From: Glandiceps talaboti
Taxonomy: Eukaryota > Hemichordata > Enteropneusta > Spengelidae
Length of the DNA: 64,000 bases
Reading direction: 5' to 3'
Assembly: GCF_964340395.1 (NCBI RefSeq)
Contig: NC_135551.1
Coordinates: forward strand, 62,001-126,000
In this document: in pieces, positions 1 to 11,276 of the stretch
Layout: the number at the start of each line of letters is the position of its first letter
Numbering within the stretch: the stretch's first letter is position 1
The notes under the pieces: model-generated
Databases searched by the model: none
Seen by the model: the letters and a program-made list of their open reading frames with translations, nothing else
What the model was told of the DNA's origin: nothing
Position numbers and translations under genes: made by a program

Positions 1-800
1 GTTATCTGAAAACATCACACTTTTATAGTGGGTCTGAAGTGTGATTTTAGTGAGTACTAAGAACGTCCTGTGTTGACACTCAAGATACTTGCTGTGGAAA
101 ATCGCTCGGTCGAATGAGGTCACCTTCAGCTTCTGGTCGAATCAGGATAGAGTATGCAAATGAGGATGTTGCGGATTGGCTGATAATGTAGAAGGGTGCA
201 GAATTGGATTTGAAGTTTACAACCCTGTTTCGAACAAACGCTTGTCATTTGGGCGCCCAATGCGTAGAATTATGACTATAGCACATATTACATTGCTTGT
301 TTGACGTCAATAGTGTCTTTTGAAAAGTGGCAGTTTACTTAAAGTCTCGTCGACTGATTTCCAATATGGCGTCGGTCATTATGCTCATTAACATATTCAT
401 TTTTTTTTCAAATTACAAAAAAAAAATCATAAAAAATAAAAATGAGGATGTGCTGACTTGAAATTAACAAATCTGAGTAAGCTACCCCCTGCGCATCAAC
501 ACGCCAGATATCAAAGCAATCTAATAAGAGGTTTTCAAGGAGTTGATGAAAATGACATTTTATGAAAAAAAATCATAAAAAATTGAAAATGGCACAGATC
601 AACTTGGCATGAACAAATCTGAATAGCCTCCCCCCAGGGAACATGCACACCAAATATCGAAGAATTCCGACTGTCACTTATGGAGTAGATAGTAAAAATA
701 TAAAAGTTTGACGGACACCTATGATTCACTCTACTCTCTATACCTCAATACCCACCTATACCTAAAGCTACGCTTTCAGCTTTCGCTGACAGCGGAGCTA
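1..800 (+). mobile_element. Family G hairpin-ended element (3' 800 bp, cut by window edge)
   Basis: This block is repeated at 23829-24628 with only scattered substitutions, at a constant offset of 23,828 bp. The right end, 766-800, is an imperfect hairpin with arms beginning AGCT and ending CGGAGCTA around a TTTC loop. In the second copy CGGAGCTA has an inverted partner, TAGCTCCG, at the presumed 5' end. The block has no coding potential. The terminal hairpin suggests a Helentron-type non-autonomous element. The left end lies outside the window. Confidence 0.7.
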
Positions 801-940
801 AAAAATTGGTCCAGGCATCTCCAAGAAACGGCTGCGGACGAACGGACGGATGGACGGACGGACAGATGGACGCATGGACGCACGGACAGACGGAACCCAA
901 TCCATAAGTCCCCGTCCCGGATTTCGTCTGGCGGGGACTA
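801..940 (+). mobile_element. Family B HINE, 3' terminus only
   Basis: The block begins with GGTCCAGGCATCTCCAAG, carries a GGAC/GGAT microsatellite at about 840-890, and ends in a stem-loop at 907-939 (outer arms AGTCCCCG / CGGGGACT, inner TTCGTCTGG). TAATAA follows. The same tail ends the copies at 18.7-18.83 kb and 43.3-43.44 kb. It directly abuts the family G hairpin, so two terminators lie in tandem. Confidence 0.7.
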
Positions 941-2226
941 ATAATACTGACATGTTTACATTCTACAACCAATAATACTGACATGTTTACATTCTACAAT
1001 CATAAACACTGACATGTTTACATTCTACAACCATAAATACTGACATGTTTACATTCTACAACCATAAATACTGACATGTTTACATTCTACAATCATAAAT
1101 ACTGACATGTTTACATTCTACAACCATAAATACTGACATGTTTACATTCTACAACCATAAATACTGACATGTTTACATTCTACAACCATAAATACTGACA
1201 TGTTTACATTCTATAACCATAAATACTGACATGTTTACATTCTACAACCATAAATACTGACATGTTTACATTATACAACCAATAATACTGACATGTTTAC
1301 ATTCTACAACCATAAATATTGACATGTTTACATTCTACAACCAATAATACTGACATGTTTACATTCTACAACCATAAATACTGACATGTTTACATTCTAC
1401 AACCAATAATACTGACATGTTTACATTCTACAACCATAAATATTGACATGTTTACATTCTACAACCAATAATACTGACATGTTTACATTCTACAACCATA
1501 AACACTGACATGTTTACATTCTACAACCATAAATATTGACATGTTTACATTCTACAAACATAAATACTGACATGTTTACATTCAACAACCATAAACACTG
1601 ACATGTTTACATTCTACAACCAATAATACTGACATGTTTACATTCTACAACCAATAATACTGACATGTTTACATTCTACAATCATAAATACTGACATGTT
1701 TACATTCTACAACCATAATTACTGACATGTTTACATTCTACAACCATAAATACTGACATGTTTACATTTTACAACCATAAACACTGATATGTTTACATTC
1801 TACAACCATAAATACTCACATGTTTACATTCAACAACAATAAATACTGACATGTTTACATTCAACAACCATAATTACTGACATGTTTACATTCTACAACC
1901 ATAAATACTGACATGTTTACATTCTAAAACCATAAATACTGACATGTTTACATTCTACAACCAATAATACTGACATGTTTACATTCTACAACCATAAATA
2001 TTGACATGTTTACATTCTACAAACATAAATACTGACATGTTTACATTCTACAATCATAAACACTGACATGTTTACATTCTACAACCATAAATACTGACAT
2101 GTTTACATTCTACAACCATAAATATTGACATGTTTACATTCTACAACCATAAATACTGACATGTTTACATTCTACAACCATAAATATTGACATGTTTACA
2201 TTCTACAACCATAAATACTGACATGT
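935..2226. repeat. 31-bp minisatellite, about 42 copies
   Basis: The unit is CTGACATGTTTACATTCTAC plus 11 bp that vary between ACCATAAATA and ACCAATAATA types. Period stays at 31 bp, with single-base variants such as ATTGACATG and TTCAACAAC. The array starts exactly at the TAATAA end of the family B tail, and the AATAATACTG variant reproduces that junction. It fades at about 2226 in CATGTTCAAGAC. Confidence 0.95.
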
Positions 2227-4350
2227 TCAAGACATTCCAAGATATAAATATTTATTTTGATATATGTGTATATTTAAGCCATTGACTTATTGTATGTTGG
2301 ATGAAATGCTTTTAGAAGGATACGTAAATATCTTCCTTGCTGTCCAGCTGATAGAGTCCAAAATGATTCAAATAGGAAACTAAGACTGGCCCCTTTCAGA
2401 TATAATACTTTGGAATCAGGAGGGTCAAGCTGTAAAAGAGAAATAAACACATTGCCACAACTAGGGTTGTATTTGAGGCAAAGTATGTTATGACTAAATG
2501 CTTAGTTCAAACACAGACAATTAAGAACACAGATTGGTAATGGGTATTGTTCAAGGTGTTAATCTGGGGATTAACAGCTCAATCCTTGCTTGGGTATGCT
2601 TTAAGGGTCTCTAGCACTTTCAATTTTACACCGAAAGCTACCGAAGTCCCTCTTTGGATACTATCGGTGTTTTGTTGTTTAAACAGCACTGTGTCATTGC
2701 TAAGGGTCAAAGGTCCGATAGCGTTATTTTCAACCGGAAGCCGACAATTTCTGCGGAAACAGCTTGAAAATCGAGCGAGATTGAGCTGAGTTATTGCCTT
2801 GTAAAACTTGCTTGTTTGGGACGGTCAAAATTATGAATATATAATGAACATATTTGATTTAAAAATGCAGAAATATGGAATTTGTTACACACTGTATGAC
2901 AAATTCTGATGATAGGGCAAGTTGTGTTCTATGGCTCTATAGTAAGTTACACTCTGGGATACCCACTGGGATTTTTGTTAGAAAAGTACATACTTTATTC
3001 AATAGTCATAACATATCCAATGTTTACATGAGGGTCTATGCATTCATCACCCATGTCAAATTGAACACACAAGCTGTTTACGTGTTCCCAATCAATTTAC
3101 CGGAGCAGAGTTCCCACCGACCCCACAGCGGTACAAGTGTGGCCATGATCAAAGTGAAACTGTACAACGGAAAAGTTACAAAATGCTTTGAAAATGATGT
3201 TTTACCTAAGAAGGCAAGCTAGCTTCACATAATAAAATATCTTCAGTATGATTGTAATTTTTCTTGGAAAACAATGCGTCGTCTTATTGTATGTTTTGCT
3301 TTCCAACATGGTACTGAGAGTTGATTGTTTTTATTTTGATTCATAAAATGCATGTACCCCTGTCGCAAGATGCAACACTAACGTTTGTTGCAATAGTATC
3401 TACTGTGACCTGGAAAATTACCTGCATAATGCCAAACACATGTTTAAATGTATATAGTGTCGGTCGACAACACGAGACGGTATGTGTTTACATGTCAACG
3501 ATATTTGATCTGAGTCGGCTTCAAGTTCAAATTCGCATGAGAGTTCAAGTGCCGATATTGCAAGTCATCTATTACATTTATGATTCTGTCAGTAGGATAG
3601 CAAACTTTCCCATTGAAATATCACGTAGTATCGTGTGGTCTGTTGATTTATGCGAGACTATATTGCATTTGGGCAGATTCACACTTTGGAAGGTTATTTC
3701 CATGACAATAGAGTAATGTTTACCTGAGGCTATGATCGAACAATGGGAGAAGATTTGTTATGAATCTGTCTATACTTGTCTGTCATTCAAATGTGTGTCA
3801 TGGTCTCACTCTCTCAGGCTACCCTTGAGATCACGGTACATGAGGAAAAGTGTTTTCTATCAAGAATACTGTACTGGTAAGGGCTAAATTTAAAGTTTTT
3901 CTGACAGTGAATTCAAAATATTTGACAATATTAATGGACTTTTGTAACTCAGAGTTGGAAATTTGGTGAAGTATAAAGTTATGCATACATTAAAGCTTTT
4001 GCTAAGGTATACTTAGTTACAAGGTAAAGATTTGGGAATGCTAACAACAGAGAGGGGTGAAATCAGGTAAAATCTAAATAGTTTTGAAAGTTCCACATTG
4101 AGATTGGGTGGTGGCAACCTCACTAATAACTTTGGTACTCGGGTTGTTTTTACCACCCAGCCTGTACTTCCTACCCATGATGGAAATGCACTGCCAAGTT
4201 ATCAATCTAACCCACTGTTCTGAATGCAATTAATTGTAATTCATAGTGTGATTGTTGAAAGTGCGATAAAGTAGCATCCCTGTAAGTGCATTTCATTTCA
4301 TACTGAAAACTATAATTAAACATTAATAAATAAATATTGCCAATGATGTT
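2227..4350. other. Unassigned low-copy region with three short plus-strand ORFs
   Basis: ORFs of 80, 115 and 131 codons lie at 2547-2789, 2875-3222 and 3321-3716, all on the plus strand. I recognise no domain in any of them. The stretch 3140-3490 resembles 62840-63090: both share CATGATCAAAGTGAAA, GAAGGCAAG, TTTTATTTTGAT and AAACACAT in the same order. That suggests diverged copies of a dispersed element rather than three genes. The rest, 3720-4350, shows nothing recognisable. Confidence 0.3.
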
Positions 4351-4790
4351 GACATTCACCATACAGTTTACAGATATAAGTTTTTGACCAACATTTTACA
4401 TTGTTATACCTAATTTGCATATCACTAATGGGATCATCATGTCATGAACTATTCTTAATATAACCACCATTGAGAATGCTTCCATCAAATTTCAACCCAA
4501 ATTATTTTGGAATTATAGATTTTTGACCAAAAAACACATTTTTAGCTCTAATTTGCATATCATTCATAGGATCATTATGTTATGAACAAAACTTAATCTA
4601 AACACCACTAGGAATGTTTCAATCAAATTTCAGACCGATCTGATTTGTAATTTTTGAATTTAATTTTGTTGACCAAAAATGACATATTTTTAATACCCAA
4701 ATCATACATCGGTGGTATCATTTTGATTTGAACAATTTCCCAACTAGACACAAAAGGTGATATACCTACCAACTAGTTAGCATTTGCAAG
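4350..4790 (+). mobile_element. Family C HINE core fragment
   Basis: Several core units carry TAATTTGCATATCACT, GGATCATCATGTCATGAAC and a phrase like AAATTTCAGCCCAAT, ending near AACAATTTCCCAACTAGACAC. The order is the same as in the complete family C copy at 25.2-26.5 kb. The CA microsatellite and terminal hairpin are missing, so it is truncated. Confidence 0.65.
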
Positions 4791-4909
4791 CAAAAGCAAT
4801 GTTTCAGAGGGCAGGTGTCATGTTACATTACATGTTTTTGTGGGATTGACGCCAGGGCGCAGCCTCACCCAAACACTGTAATAATTAGTACATATAAATT
4901 ACCGAGTGA

Positions 4910-5055
4910 CAGCATTACAAACATACATGTAACTTGTCTAACATTGTCCCTAGCATAATACGCATTACGCCACCAAGCATAAAAACATACACGTAACTTA
5001 TCTAACATTGTCCCTAGCATGATACGCATTACGCCACCAAGCATTACAAACATTA
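4910..5055. repeat. 64-bp tandem duplication
   Basis: Two units start at 4921 and 4985. Each holds ACATTGTCCCTAGCAT, ACGCATTACGCCACCAAGC and GTAACTT, with a partial unit on each side. Unit identity is about 93% by eye. Confidence 0.85.
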
Positions 5056-5845
5056 CATTATCGGTATATACTGATCACATTACCATCCAAGTACCCTGCC
5101 TGTAAAACAATGGCTACCAAGACATTTTCTTTGCAAAAATTAAAGCAATGTGTTTTACTGTTTCTGTCCCTTTGGCATGTACTGAGATATTTGGGAACTT
5201 TTTCCTTTAAAAAAATAATCTTGTCCTATTGCTCAAGTGTTTTTTTAAGTACTAGGCATATGATCATTTTTTAATTGATAGCAACATGTCTTTAGATATT
5301 CAAATTTTGAAAATATTTTGTCATTATTTTAAAACTATTTCTCTATTTTTGAGGATACATGGACTTGGAGGCTCTTAGTTTTTTATCTGAAGACAAAAAC
5401 CTCTCTGTTACACCTAAAAGAAAATTATTGCCATTACTTCATTAATAGACTACATATAACTGTTGTTATATGATCAGCTGTCCAACTGATTCTTTAATTT
5501 CTGTTCAATAGTGTATTATTTCCTTGATGTATTGCAGTTGAATGTCTCCTTAATTACAGTTTCAAATAATGAAAACTGACAACTTGGACAGAATGACATT
5601 GAATAACACTATAAAATGCAGTCTTGTATCTTGTTCTTGTTTGATTTAGTTGAATATACTGTTAAGAGAAAGTAAAGGTATAACTCAAACAAGCCAAGCC
5701 ACATTCTCAAGTCACAGAATATTATATCCAGTGGTATATTGGTATTGATATTTACATAGTGCATGCAGTTTATCTGTGTAGTGTCTTTTTTTTGATGATT
5801 TTTGTAAAACCCTTTAATAAGTGTGTTCATTTACATTTTTGACTT
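5056..5845. other. AT-rich stretch without recognised features
   Basis: No credible ORF, repeat or structural element was recognised. The short ORFs here contain no domain signal. Confidence 0.4.
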
Positions 5846-5879
5846 TCATGTGGTAGCTCTCCTTCCAGATTTTGTGTAC

Positions 5880-5914
5880 AAGAAAATGTCATTTTCACCA
5901 CCATCACTGTTGTT

Positions 5915-5948
<34 letters not shown>

Positions 5949-6415
5949 GAACCAATCTCGCCTTGAACTATCTGTATCATCATTCTCACTGTCACTATCA
6001 CTGTCTTCAAATGACACATCACTCTCACTATCTTTACATTGATAATAATGGCATCTTACAGCTTCAACTTTATCTTTCTTGCACATTCCAGCTATGTAAT
6101 TTCATATTTGCAAAGGTACTTGTTAAGTTCTTTCACTTTTAATTTGGCAATGCCCCCATTTTTCACAAGCTCAACCCAGTCATAATTATCAAATGTTTTT
6201 TTTTCAGCAAACTGCTGCCTTTCCTCTAATCTTTTCCTTTCCCTCATTGAAGCAAGTGTTTTCTGTTGTTTTAAATGAATGATGCCTGCCTTTATTCAGC
6301 AAGTTTTTTAACATTTTTATTTGACACTGACTCCTTATTGAACAATTACTTTAGTTGTGCACGAGGTTGAAAATCATCTGGTGGTCTTTCACTTCCATTA
6401 TCTCTGTGTTGAGAA
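5880..6415 (-). pseudogene. Remnant of a transposon-associated protein with SAP-like C-terminus
   Basis: Read on the minus strand from about 6300, the translation runs ASMRERKRLEERQQFAEK, then YDWVELVKNGGIAKLKV, then KELNKYLCKYEI. This resembles the basic linker plus SAP-like helix-extended-helix found near the C-terminus of multicopy invertebrate transposon proteins. A stop and frame change follow, then KDKVEAVRCHYYQCKD and a Ser/Asp/Glu-rich tail that runs into an ATC/GAT triplet repeat (about 5918-5947) encoding Asp. An upstream piece near 6360-6415 (SERPPDDFQPRAQLK) may belong to it. It is broken and was probably never a host gene. The family assignment is from memory of similar proteins. 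Confidence 0.4.
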
Positions 6416-6439
6416 AACAGGTGGATGGACTTGTTTTTG

Positions 6440-8155
6440 TGGATCTGGCATGGGTCGTTGGATTCTTGACATGATAGGTCCAGTCCATTCACCTGCATGG
6501 GTCGTTGGATTCTTGACATGATAGGTCCAGTCCATCCACCTGCATGGGTCATGGGATTCTTGACATGATAGTCCAGTCCATCCACCTGCATGGGTCATGG
6601 GATTCTTGACATGATAGTCCAGTCCATCCACCTGCATGGGTCATGGGATTCTTGACATGATAGTCCAGTCCATCCACCTGCATGGGTCATGGGATTCTTG
6701 ACATGATAGTCCAGTCCATCCACCTGCATGGGTCATGGGATTCTTGACATGATAGTCCAGTCCATCCACCTGCATGGGTCATGGGATTCTTGACATGATA
6801 GGTCCAGTCCATCCACCTGCATGGGTCATGGGATTCTTGACATGATAGTCCAGTCCATCTACCTGCATGGGTCATGGGATTCTTGACATGATAGGTCCAG
6901 TCCATCCACCTGCATGGGTCATGGCCGGGATTCTTGACATGATAGGTCCAGTCCATCTACCTGCGTGGGTCGTTGGATTCTTGACATGATAGGTCCAGTC
7001 CATCCACCTGCATGGGTCATGGGATTCTTGACATGATAGGTCCAGTCCATCCACCTGCATGGGTCATGGGATTCTTGACATCATAGGTCCAGTCCATCCA
7101 CCTGCATTGGTCATGGGATTCTTGACATGATAGGTCCAGTCCATCCACCTGCATGGGTCATGGGATTCTTGACATGATAGGTCCAGTCCACCCACCTGCA
7201 TTGGTCATGGGATTCTTGACATCATAGGTCCAGTCCATCCACCTGCATTGGTCATGGGATTCTTGACATGATAGGTCCAGTCCATCCACCTGCATGGGTC
7301 ATGGGATTCTTGACATGATAGGTCCAGTCCATCCACCTGCATGGGTCATGGGATTCTTGACATGATAGTCCAGTCCATCTACCTGCATGGATCATGGGAT
7401 TCTTGACATGATAGGTCCAGTCCATCCACCTGCATGGGTCATGGGATTCTTGACATGATAGTCCAGTCCATCTACCTGCATGGGTCATGGGATTCTTGAC
7501 ATGATAGTCCAGTCCATCTACCTGCATGGGTCATGGGATTCTTGATATGATAGGCCCAGTCCATCCACCTGCATGGGTCATGGGATTCTTGACATGATAG
7601 GTCCAGTCCATCCACCTGCATGGGTCATGGGATTCTTGATATGATAGGCCCAGTCCATCTACCTGCATGGGTCATGGGATTCTTGACATGATAGGTCCAG
7701 TCCATCCACCTGCATGGATCATGGGATTCTTGACATGATAGTCCAGTCCATCCACCTGCATGGGTCATGGGATTCTTGACATGATAGGTCCAGTCCATCC
7801 ACCTGCATGGGTCATGGGATTCTTGACATGATAGGTCCAGTCCATCCACCTGCATGGGTCATGGGAATGGGATTCTTGACATGATAGGTCCAGTCCATCC
7901 ACCTGCATGGGTCATTGGATTCTTGACATGATAGGTCCAGTCCATCCACCTGCATGGGTCATGGGAATGGGATTCTTGACATGATAGGTCCAGTCCATCC
8001 ACCTGCATGGGTCATGGGAATTGGATTCTTGACATGATAGGTCCAGTCCATCCACCTGCATGGGTCATGGGATTCTTGACATGATAGGTCCAGTCCATCC
8101 ACCTGCATGGGTCATGGGATTCTTGACATGATAGGTCTTGTCCATCCACCTGTGC
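6440..8155. repeat. 47/48-bp minisatellite, about 36 copies
   Basis: The unit contains CCAGTCCATCCACCTGCATG, then GGTCATGGGATTCTTGACAT and GATAG. Two length classes differ by one G (TAGTCC 47 bp, TAGGTCC 48 bp). Point variants include ATCTACC, GTCGTTGG and CATAGG, and a few units near 7865-8030 carry a 5-6 bp insertion (GGAATG). Mixed 47- and 48-bp units shift any reading frame, so the minus-strand ORFs here are by-products. Confidence 0.95.
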
Positions 8156-8159
8156 ATGA

Positions 8160-9240
8160 CTGACAAAGTGACATTCTACTTAGGCAGTAGGCTGAGATAT
8201 GCTGTTTTTTGTAAACGTCTGAGATTTGTTTTTAATATATAAAATGTTGCATCCATATTTGTCTTCTATGATATGTACTAAAATCAGTTTACATAAAATA
8301 GTTAGATATCACTTAGGAACAATGGAAGGATGGTCATATAAAACCAAATATTTTCAGTAAAGTGGAAAGGGAAACTTGAAACATACAATACTGTATAGCA
8401 TATCAGAATACCACATTAGTAAAAGCTGTGTGATGGAAAGAGTTGATGAGTATGACATATATTCCTTGTGTTGTGATAGAGCATGTAATCATTGGAATCG
8501 GAGGACTTTTGCTCTTAAAGGCCCGTATCGACTATAAAAGGAGGATTACAGTAGGGACGCTCATTTATGCAAAGCCTCTTGTACGCCTAACATCGCCTGG
8601 GTGCGCCAAGAAAACTGTCAAAATCACGGCTATTTCCAGAGCATTTACTCTAAATGTATCCCAAAATGAATTATAAATATGTAGAAGAGGTGCCTGTTTG
8701 AATTGTTTTGTAAATTATGATGATCTGGGAGCAAAATTTGATGTATGTTGTCATATGGTATGTGGCGAAATGTTAGGTTAGAAGCGTCCAAACAGCTGTC
8801 ACTCAAATACTGTGTAAACGTTTGCGTAACTCCCTGGGGGGTTGGTAGTATCTCGATAATCAATTCGCTAGATTATTTACCTCTACCTACCATAATAACA
8901 TAACGGTAATGATCAAATCAGAAGTACGGTCCGGCGACAAGGCAAAAGTATACAGTGGTAGAAATGTGACTATTTTGTGTTTGTGTGTGTGTGTGTGTGT
9001 GTGTGATTGTCTTTCTGTTTGGGTTTTATTTTTTGGTAATGGGAGTACCATTTACACATACAGTAGAAAACCAATTAGAAAGGTGTTTTGATCTCAAATT
9101 CGAATAAAATTGCTAACAAATGACAACACCGACATACGCAAAACATGAACGTGTAGTTTAGGTAAGGTACACTCTTTTTGGAGGATGTGGTGGCCCTGAA
9201 AAGGGCCGTTTGGTTTGTGGCTTTTCAGCCGTTCGGTTAG
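8160..9240. other. Unassigned region with TG microsatellite
   Basis: The region contains a (TG)n run at about 8978-9005. The stretch 8500-8650 (AAAGGCCCGTATCGACTATA onwards) has the feel of a dispersed repeat, but I cannot name it. An ATTTTATT near 9024 could give an AATAAA polyadenylation signal for the minus-strand ORF at 9248-9817. Confidence 0.3.
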
Positions 9241-9247
9241 ACCGAGC

Positions 9248-9817
9248 TTACGCCCAGCTATGACCTCTGTACGGCACACCGGGTAAATTTGGATAAAGAG
9301 ACCGTACCTGCGAAGTGACGCATGTAGGCATCACTTCCCTACAACTGATGGCAACATCATCAGCCTGCATTAGTTGCTGCTTCCTATGTAAGTAGCGTGG
9401 ATCGTTCCACGCATTTCTTCGGTCGAGCATATTCCAATACTTTCGGTAGAGCCGATGGCGAACCAAAACATTTTTGTCACAAGGTTCCTGGCCCATACCA
9501 AGCCAGTCTTGTCGGTATGTTGTGACACACGGGTAGCAAAGGCAGTGCGGACATTCGTTTTGATGCAAAGCAATGTCGTTGTTTTGATCTTGCAGATCGT
9601 CCCCGATACCACTGTCATTGATGGCCGAGGCCTCGTCACCGATATCGATACCACTGTCGTTGCTGGCCGAGACCTCGTCAGTTGACTCAACAACGCCAGT
9701 GTTGTCAAGGTCGGGTGACTCGGAATCAATAACCAGTTCCCATCCGGAGTTTGCAAAGAGAGCCTTGATAGCGTCCCTTTGAACTTCATTGACGGCAATC
9801 AGTATCTTGCTGCTCAT
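9248..9817 (-). CDS. Cysteine-rich protein of a multicopy invertebrate family, function unknown
   Basis: About 189 residues from the methionine at 9817 (MSSKILIAVNE). The frame is open further upstream to 9994, but that part is basic and unstructured, so I prefer the internal start. The middle is a Ser/Asp-rich acidic stretch with SNDSGIDIGDEAS and SGIGDD. The C-terminal 100 residues carry ECPHCLCYPCVT, WLGMGQEPC, LYRKYWNMLDRRNAWNDPRY, REVMPTCV and VRSLYPNLPGVPYRGHSW. I recall the CPHCxCxPCVT / REVMP / LYPNPPGVPYMGH pattern in multicopy uncharacterised proteins of cnidarians, molluscs and lancelets, probably mobile-element borne. The four cysteines may bind metal. The frame is intact. Confidence 0.55.
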   Translation of the reverse strand: MSSKILIAVNEVQRDAIKALFANSGWELVIDSESPDLDNTGVVESTDEVSASNDSGIDIGDEASAINDSGIGDDLQDQNNDIALHQNECPHCLCYPCVTTYRQDWLGMGQEPCDKNVLVRHRLYRKYWNMLDRRNAWNDPRYLHRKQQLMQADDVAISCREVMPTCVTSQVRSLYPNLPGVPYRGHSWA

Positions 9818-9994
9818 CTTGATGACAAACTGGAACTGACGTTGCAACTGAGTAAAACGACAGTTTCGAAAAAAAGTGGCAATCGGTTTTGAATTTTTAT
9901 ATATTTTACGTGGTTTTGGCATTTGCATTGAAGGCTGAAAATCGGTACACCCTGTTACACATACCGAGCGTGCCAAATCACACAATAAATTCAA

Positions 9995-11276
9995 ACTCCC
10001 CCGAAATAATAACGAACCTGTAAATCTTTTTTTTTAAAGAAGTAAATTTTGGGGTTTTTTCCGCCCATTATCTGCGTATTATTTTGAATTGATTACATGT
10101 AACAAAGCATTCTTTTTCACCATGTCGTTGGAAGTGGCAGTATGTCGATCATCTCAATCTAAACTGAGCATGACGTCAACCCGACTTTCCGTGTTATGAT
10201 ACACATAGTACATGCTGCATCAACAGAAAATAATGTAACGCGTCTGGACAAAAATATACAAGGAAAGAAGGCAGAATACTATTCAAAATGGTGCCGAAAC
10301 AGATTTTTTGGATCATGAGTTTCAATTGCAAAAGTCGTGTAGCTGTAAGTGCAATTGTCTTCGGCTCCACCCTGCCACGTACGTACATCCCCGGCGTACA
10401 GCACACCCCGTTATATTCATACGCTGTCGTCCAAGCTCCATATTTTGATTCACTGTACAGTGGTAAAGTTATAAAATTGGCCCGTTCAACCCTTTCGGGA
10501 CATTGCAATGAACGATAAACAAAACAGCGATTTACTTCAGACAGTTCCTTTGCCATCGCTAGTGCATTGTTGTGTGATACGTCAACACAGCTGTCTCCCC
10601 GGTACATTTGTATTCCGATCTTTGAACAAACATACAAAAGGTTCTTTTTCGTGAAATTCATTCTTTTATTTATAAAACTATATGTGTTACATAATTATGA
10701 CACATTACAATGAAACAAAATTACCACCTCTGTCGAGTCAAAAGTGTTATATGCAGTAGACAACTGCCATCCATTGTCTATGGTATAATACGCACACTGC
10801 ACAGTCGCTGTATACTGTGTCGGCCGAACTTTCAAGCTCAATGTGTATATGGCCGTTTCGTTGCGAGCCTGTACATAATACAGTTCGAGTATCACAACGA
10901 CTAGCAACGCAGTGAAATGATTCCGATGTCCGTTGTTACTATAAATGATTTTGGTTCAGGCAGAAACAGTGTCTGTCATAATAGGATTAGTAAATGTTTG
11001 ATCGTTGTCATTGATATGTGGACACGGTGACGTGAGTGTTAATCCGCTCAGATAAGACGCTGTGTACTGGGTGGAGTAGTCCCTAATGCGGTGATCTGGG
11101 ATTGAAATACGGGCCTTTAATGCATTTTGACATAGTTGTTGAAACTGATTTTTGCACATAGCTGAGGAAATGGCTAATTTACAGTAATTCTGGTCCTGGA
11201 TGTGTTCAACTTTAAAGCTGCTTTCTACACATTTAAGATACTGGTATTTTTTTGGACCAAAAACAACAAATGCCAT
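9995..11276 (-). other. Cluster of three short minus-strand ORFs, no recognised domain
   Basis: ORFs of 106, 70 and 155 codons follow each other at 10956-11276, 10695-10907 and 10194-10661, separated by about 35-50 bp. None carries a motif I know. Base composition is less AT-biased than in the flanks. They might be exons or ORFs of the same mobile element as 9248-9817 (same strand, just upstream), or chance frames. No splice sites were convincing. Confidence 0.25.

Noticed and set aside
708-984. ORFs with TDGRTDRWTHGRTDR or SPRQTKSGTGTYGL
   Set aside because: These are translations of the family B microsatellite and hairpin. The same text recurs at 18.6-18.8 and 43.2-43.4 kb.
935-2226. Possible CRISPR array
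   Set aside because: Repeats are directly adjacent with no unique spacers, and the DNA is eukaryotic. It is a minisatellite. The same applies to the arrays at 6.4, 27.2 and 32.6 kb.
5846-6028. Acidic protein with a run of aspartates
   Set aside because: The run is an ATC/GAT triplet microsatellite. The surrounding frame is broken.
6346-7855. Minus-strand frames with repeating MDWTYHVKNP-like peptides
   Set aside because: They come from 47/48-bp minisatellite units; the frame shifts with every 47-bp unit.
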